Assembly: GCA_002308235.1 (NCBI GenBank)
Contig: DBVS01000006.1
Location: 202-6,824 of the forward strand
DNA from: Lachnospiraceae bacterium UBA1258
GTDB taxonomy: Bacteria > Bacillota > Clostridia > Lachnospirales > Lachnospiraceae
Length of the DNA: 6,623 bases
Direction: 5' to 3'
The translations under genes were made by a program, and so were the position numbers. The first letter of the stretch is position 1; each line of letters starts with the position of its first letter. Below are positions 5,876 through 6,623 of this stretch, piece after piece. The notes beneath the pieces were generated by a model. That model saw only the letters and a program-made list of their open reading frames with translations, was not told the origin of the DNA and ran no database searches.

Positions 5876-6623
5876 AATCGTTACCTGCCTTGTCTACAAT
5901 CTCGCCGTCATAATAAAAACCGTGAAAAGCCGTAAGTTTCACGTTATAAAATTTTCCGATCATTGATGCATCCCCGGGAAAATGTACGATTGTGTTTCCG
6001 GACATTCTTCCGTCTAAAAAATCCGCATCCTGCTCATTCGTCCCTTCACAAAGAACACAGACGGTTTTCCCCAAGAATCTTCCCAGCTGCTTTTTGGCTG
6101 TTTCCTGTACCTTGGTTAAGACCATGTCAAAATGCTTCTTAACTGTTGCCGCATCAACCTGATTTTCCATTGCTGCCGCAGGGGTTCCGGTTCGCTTTGA
6201 ATATATAAAAGTAAAGGCATTGTCAAAAGAAACCTTCTCGATAACATCGATGGTTTCTTTGACATCTTCCAAGGTTTCTCCCGGAAAGCCGACAATAATG
6301 TCAGTTGTGATGGAAATATCGGGTATCTCCCGTCTTATCTTGTTTGCAAGGGCTATATATGTTTCCTTATCATAGCAGCGGTTCATGGCTTTAAGGATTT
6401 TTGATGAACCGGACTGCAGGGGCAAATGAATGTGTTTGCAGATCTTTTTTGAGTTTTTCATAACTTCGATAAGCTCATCCGAAAGATCCTTCGGGTGAGA
6501 AGTCATGAATCTGATCCGCTTTATCTTATCTATCTGTTCCACGCGTCTTAAGAGCTCTGCAAAGGAAATCGGATTTTCCAGTTTCTTTCCGTAACTGTTG
6601 ACATTCTGTCCGAGAAGCATGAT
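5868..6623 (-). CDS. miaB: tRNA-2-methylthio-N6-dimethylallyladenosine synthase MiaB (C-terminal part; 5' end outside window)
   Basis: Radical-SAM methylthiotransferase that adds the 2-methylthio group to i6A37, giving ms2i6A37, in tRNAs that read codons starting with U; cytoplasmic. About 251 residues are visible, roughly the C-terminal half of a family usually near 440-480 residues. The frame is open to the right edge, so the N-terminal domain and both Fe-S cysteine clusters lie outside the window. Numbering from the methionine at 6620-6618, seen motifs are LLGQNVNSYG (2-11), the radical-SAM barrel segments RFMTSHPKDL (37-46), HIHLPLQSGS (63-72) and TDIIVGFPGET (106-116), and FIYSKRTGTPAA (138-149). 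A TRAM RNA-binding domain follows (about 180-244; GRMSGNTIVHFPGD at 204-217). TRAM together with LLGQNVNSYG separates MiaB from the related RimO. The gene ends in TGA, and its last 8 nt overlap the start of mutS. The partner enzyme MiaA is encoded two genes downstream. Confidence 0.95.
   Translation of the reverse strand: MMLLGQNVNSYGKKLENPISFAELLRRVEQIDKIKRIRFMTSHPKDLSDELIEVMKNSKKICKHIHLPLQSGSSKILKAMNRCYDKETYIALANKIRREIPDISITTDIIVGFPGETLEDVKETIDVIEKVSFDNAFTFIYSKRTGTPAAAMENQVDAATVKKHFDMVLTKVQETAKKQLGRFLGKTVCVLCEGTNEQDADFLDGRMSGNTIVHFPGDASMIGKFYNVKLTAFHGFYYDGEIVDKAGNDCG
5883..5890 (-). promoter_or_regulatory. Shine-Dalgarno sequence for mutS, supporting the GTG start
   Basis: On the minus strand AGGCAGGT lies inside the last codons of miaB and ends 7 nt before the GTG at 5875-5873. 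The in-frame ATG codons further in (codons 7 and 8, 5857-5852) have no comparable purine-rich sequence in front of them. The ribosome site therefore favours GTG as the mutS start, even though ATG codons follow closely. Confidence 0.6.

Overview
The window is an ordinary-looking, gene-dense piece of a low-to-moderate GC Firmicute chromosome. The protein sequences resemble Lachnospiraceae (Butyrivibrio or a relative) best; that placement rests on remembered family resemblance, not a search. All five genes read on the minus strand, so transcription runs from position 6623 down to 1. There is almost no non-coding DNA: the only gap between genes is 11 nt (3213-3223), and the other junctions overlap by 1 or 8 nt.

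Layout in the direction of transcription: the C-terminal half of miaB (tRNA methylthiotransferase, cut by the right edge); mutS (mismatch recognition ATPase, GTG start); mutL (mismatch-repair ATPase with a complete set of nicking-endonuclease motifs); miaA (tRNA dimethylallyltransferase); and the first 114 codons of a PLP-dependent methionine gamma-lyase-like protein (YnbB / 'aluminium resistance' family), cut by the left edge.

Two jobs are interleaved. MiaA and MiaB catalyse consecutive steps of one tRNA modification, A37 to i6A37 to ms2i6A37. MutS and MutL form the core of mismatch repair. MutL carries its own endonuclease site, and both proteins contain candidate beta-clamp-binding peptides, which fits the MutH/Dam-independent type of repair. 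The tight junctions suggest one polycistronic message with translational coupling. I see no terminator, RNA gene, CRISPR array, insertion sequence or transferred segment.

I found no undescribed biological system. The points most worth checking are an A7 tract early in mutS, a second clamp-like peptide in the MutL linker, an in-frame 14-bp direct repeat in the same linker, and a promoter-like pair inside the 3' end of miaA.
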